Shown piece after piece: positions 32,217 through 33,023 of a stretch of 33,023 nucleotides of DNA; the stretch's first letter is position 1; the number at the start of each line of letters is the position of its first letter. The notes under the pieces are model-generated. The model saw only the letters and a program-made list of their open reading frames with translations, was not told where the DNA came from and did no database searches. Made by a program: the position numbers and the translations under genes. Source of the stretch: Gemmatimonadota bacterium (GTDB lineage: Bacteria > Gemmatimonadota > Gemmatimonadetes > Longimicrobiales > Gaopeijiaceae); NCBI GenBank assembly GCA_007130605.1, contig SLSF01000231.1, forward strand, positions 1-33,023. Reading direction: 5' to 3'.

Positions 32217-33023
32217 TCTGCCTCCGGGGGTCGGTGGAGTCGGGAAAGGGCTTCGGGACCGCCCTGCGGCGTTCCGGGGGTGAGGCCTTCGCGGTACCAG
32301 GGCTCGGAGACCCTCTCACCCGTCCACACTCCGTGGAGCGCCTCGGAGGGTGCGGGAGAGGCGGAGGCGCGCGCCTCCGCCCAGAGTCGTGCCGTTGTCC
32401 GCGCGGTCCCGGACACGAGGGCCCTTCCCCCGTCCACCCGTGAGAGAAGCCACTCGATGGCAGTCTCGGTGGAAAGGGGAGGTACCTCCAGGAGCTGAAC
32501 CCCGTCACCGCCGCGGGCCCGCTCCACGGCATGGGTGACCTCCTCCCGGATCGCCAGCGGATTCGTCGCGGGAAGGGACGTTCCACGGATCCCGTAGCCG
32601 TCGCAGATCTCCAGGAGGCTTCGAAGCCGGGTTTTCCCGCGAGCGTCCGCCGAGGGAGTCGGCACCAGGAGGACCAGCGGGACCTTCCGGACCGCGGCGA
32701 AATTCAATCCCTCGTGCCATGCCCCGGTGGTCACTTCGCCACCGGCGCACTGGAGAAGTGCCACCCTCCGTTCGGCCTGCATGGTGAACGCGAGGGCGAT
32801 TCCGGCCATCACCTCGACGCCGGTTCCTGCCGGACGGAAGGGCCCGAGCACACCGTCCGAGGCATCGGTCCACTGGTCAGCCGGGGGACGGCCACCATGG
32901 GGAGAACCCTCTCGGGCGAGCCACTTTCCGGCGACCTGCTCCGGCTCCATCCCCATGGCCAGGACGGCTTCGGGCACATCGGGCGAGAGTCCGAGAAGAT
33001 CCCCGGCCCCTCGGTCGAGGCCC
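32213..33023 (-). CDS. 2-oxoacid dehydrogenase E1 alpha-like subunit, C-terminal part, cofactor motif lost
   Basis: The frame is open to the window edge, giving 269 visible residues; the N-terminus lies outside. WHEGLNFAAVRKVPLVLLV and the preceding GVEVMAGIALAFTM align with E1-alpha proteins, and the 4-bp overlap with the beta gene supports the call. However, the thiamine-diphosphate motif is broken: where relatives have GDG, this protein has AGG (LLQCAGGEVTTG), removing the Mg-binding Asp, and the second ligand region (normally NN-YAIS) reads VPTPSADARGK. There is no frameshift in this part. It may be a structural or regulatory pseudo-alpha, or active with a second alpha encoded upstream. 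Confidence 0.8.
   Translation of the reverse strand, partial: GLDRGAGDLLGLSPDVPEAVLAMGMEPEQVAGKWLAREGSPHGGRPPADQWTDASDGVLGPFRPAGTGVEVMAGIALAFTMQAERRVALLQCAGGEVTTGAWHEGLNFAAVRKVPLVLLVPTPSADARGKTRLRSLLEICDGYGIRGTSLPATNPLAIREEVTHAVERARGGDGVQLLEVPPLSTETAIEWLLSRVDGGRALVSGTARTTARLWAEARASASPAPSEALHGVWTGERVSEPWYREGLTPGTPQGGPEALSRLHRPPEAE

Noticed and set aside
1-33023. CRISPR arrays, tRNA or rRNA genes, insertion sequences, attachment sites, toxin-antitoxin or defence genes
   Set aside because: I saw no regularly spaced repeats, no cloverleaf or rRNA landmarks, and no transposase, integrase or defence motifs. Gaps between genes are all 230 bp or less.

Overview
The window is a compact, GC-rich bacterial chromosome segment made almost entirely of core-metabolism genes. 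It holds 29 protein genes, two of them cut by the window ends. I see no rRNA, tRNA, CRISPR array, transposase or phage gene. The longest gap between genes is 230 bp (17169-17398), so no stretch over 300 bp lacks a gene. The make-up (14 separate nuo genes with unfused nuoC and nuoD, a type-B succinate dehydrogenase, an LDH-like malate dehydrogenase, lipoprotein amidohydrolase and FKBP, ECF sigma factor with zinc-finger anti-sigma) suggests an aerobic, respiring, diderm bacterium. Gemmatimonadota or a relative is my best guess, but no marker in the window settles it.

Layout, from the left. Positions 1-17168, minus strand: a complete respiratory complex I operon, nuoABCDEFGHIJKLMN, read from right to left. 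It is followed by a phosphomannomutase/phosphoglucomutase and the start of a UPF0182 membrane protein (cut by the window edge). A good sigma-70-type promoter lies before nuoA, with a CRP-like palindrome in the leader. Positions 17399-17953, plus strand: dcd (dCTP deaminase), diverging from nuo with its own promoter. Positions 17973-24697, minus strand: mdh, sdhC, sdhA, sdhB, then a YtcJ-like amidohydrolase lipoprotein and an FKBP-like lipoprotein. Positions 24876-26935, minus strand: HU, then an ECF sigma factor, its membrane anti-sigma factor and a Spy/CpxP-like exported protein, closed by an intrinsic terminator. Positions 27013-28167: carA (minus), diverging from an unusual RNase HI (plus, 28375-28950) across a repeat-rich control region. 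Positions 28966-33023, minus strand: 2-oxoacid dehydrogenase E1-alpha (partial), E1-beta, E2 and lipB.

The genes form a coherent energy-metabolism block. The 2-oxoacid dehydrogenase makes acyl-CoA and NADH, and LipB supplies the octanoyl group used to lipoylate E2. Mdh and Sdh are TCA-cycle steps, and Sdh feeds the quinone pool. Complex I oxidises NADH and pumps ions. The most interesting departures from textbook form are: an E1-alpha subunit that has lost the thiamine-diphosphate/Mg motif; an RNase HI whose second catalytic carboxylate is Ala, with a new Glu beside the first; a three-copy GAGCACGG motif with a 9-bp hairpin around the carA promoter; and an FKBP lipoprotein with altered active-site positions. 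I did not find a wholly novel multi-gene system.
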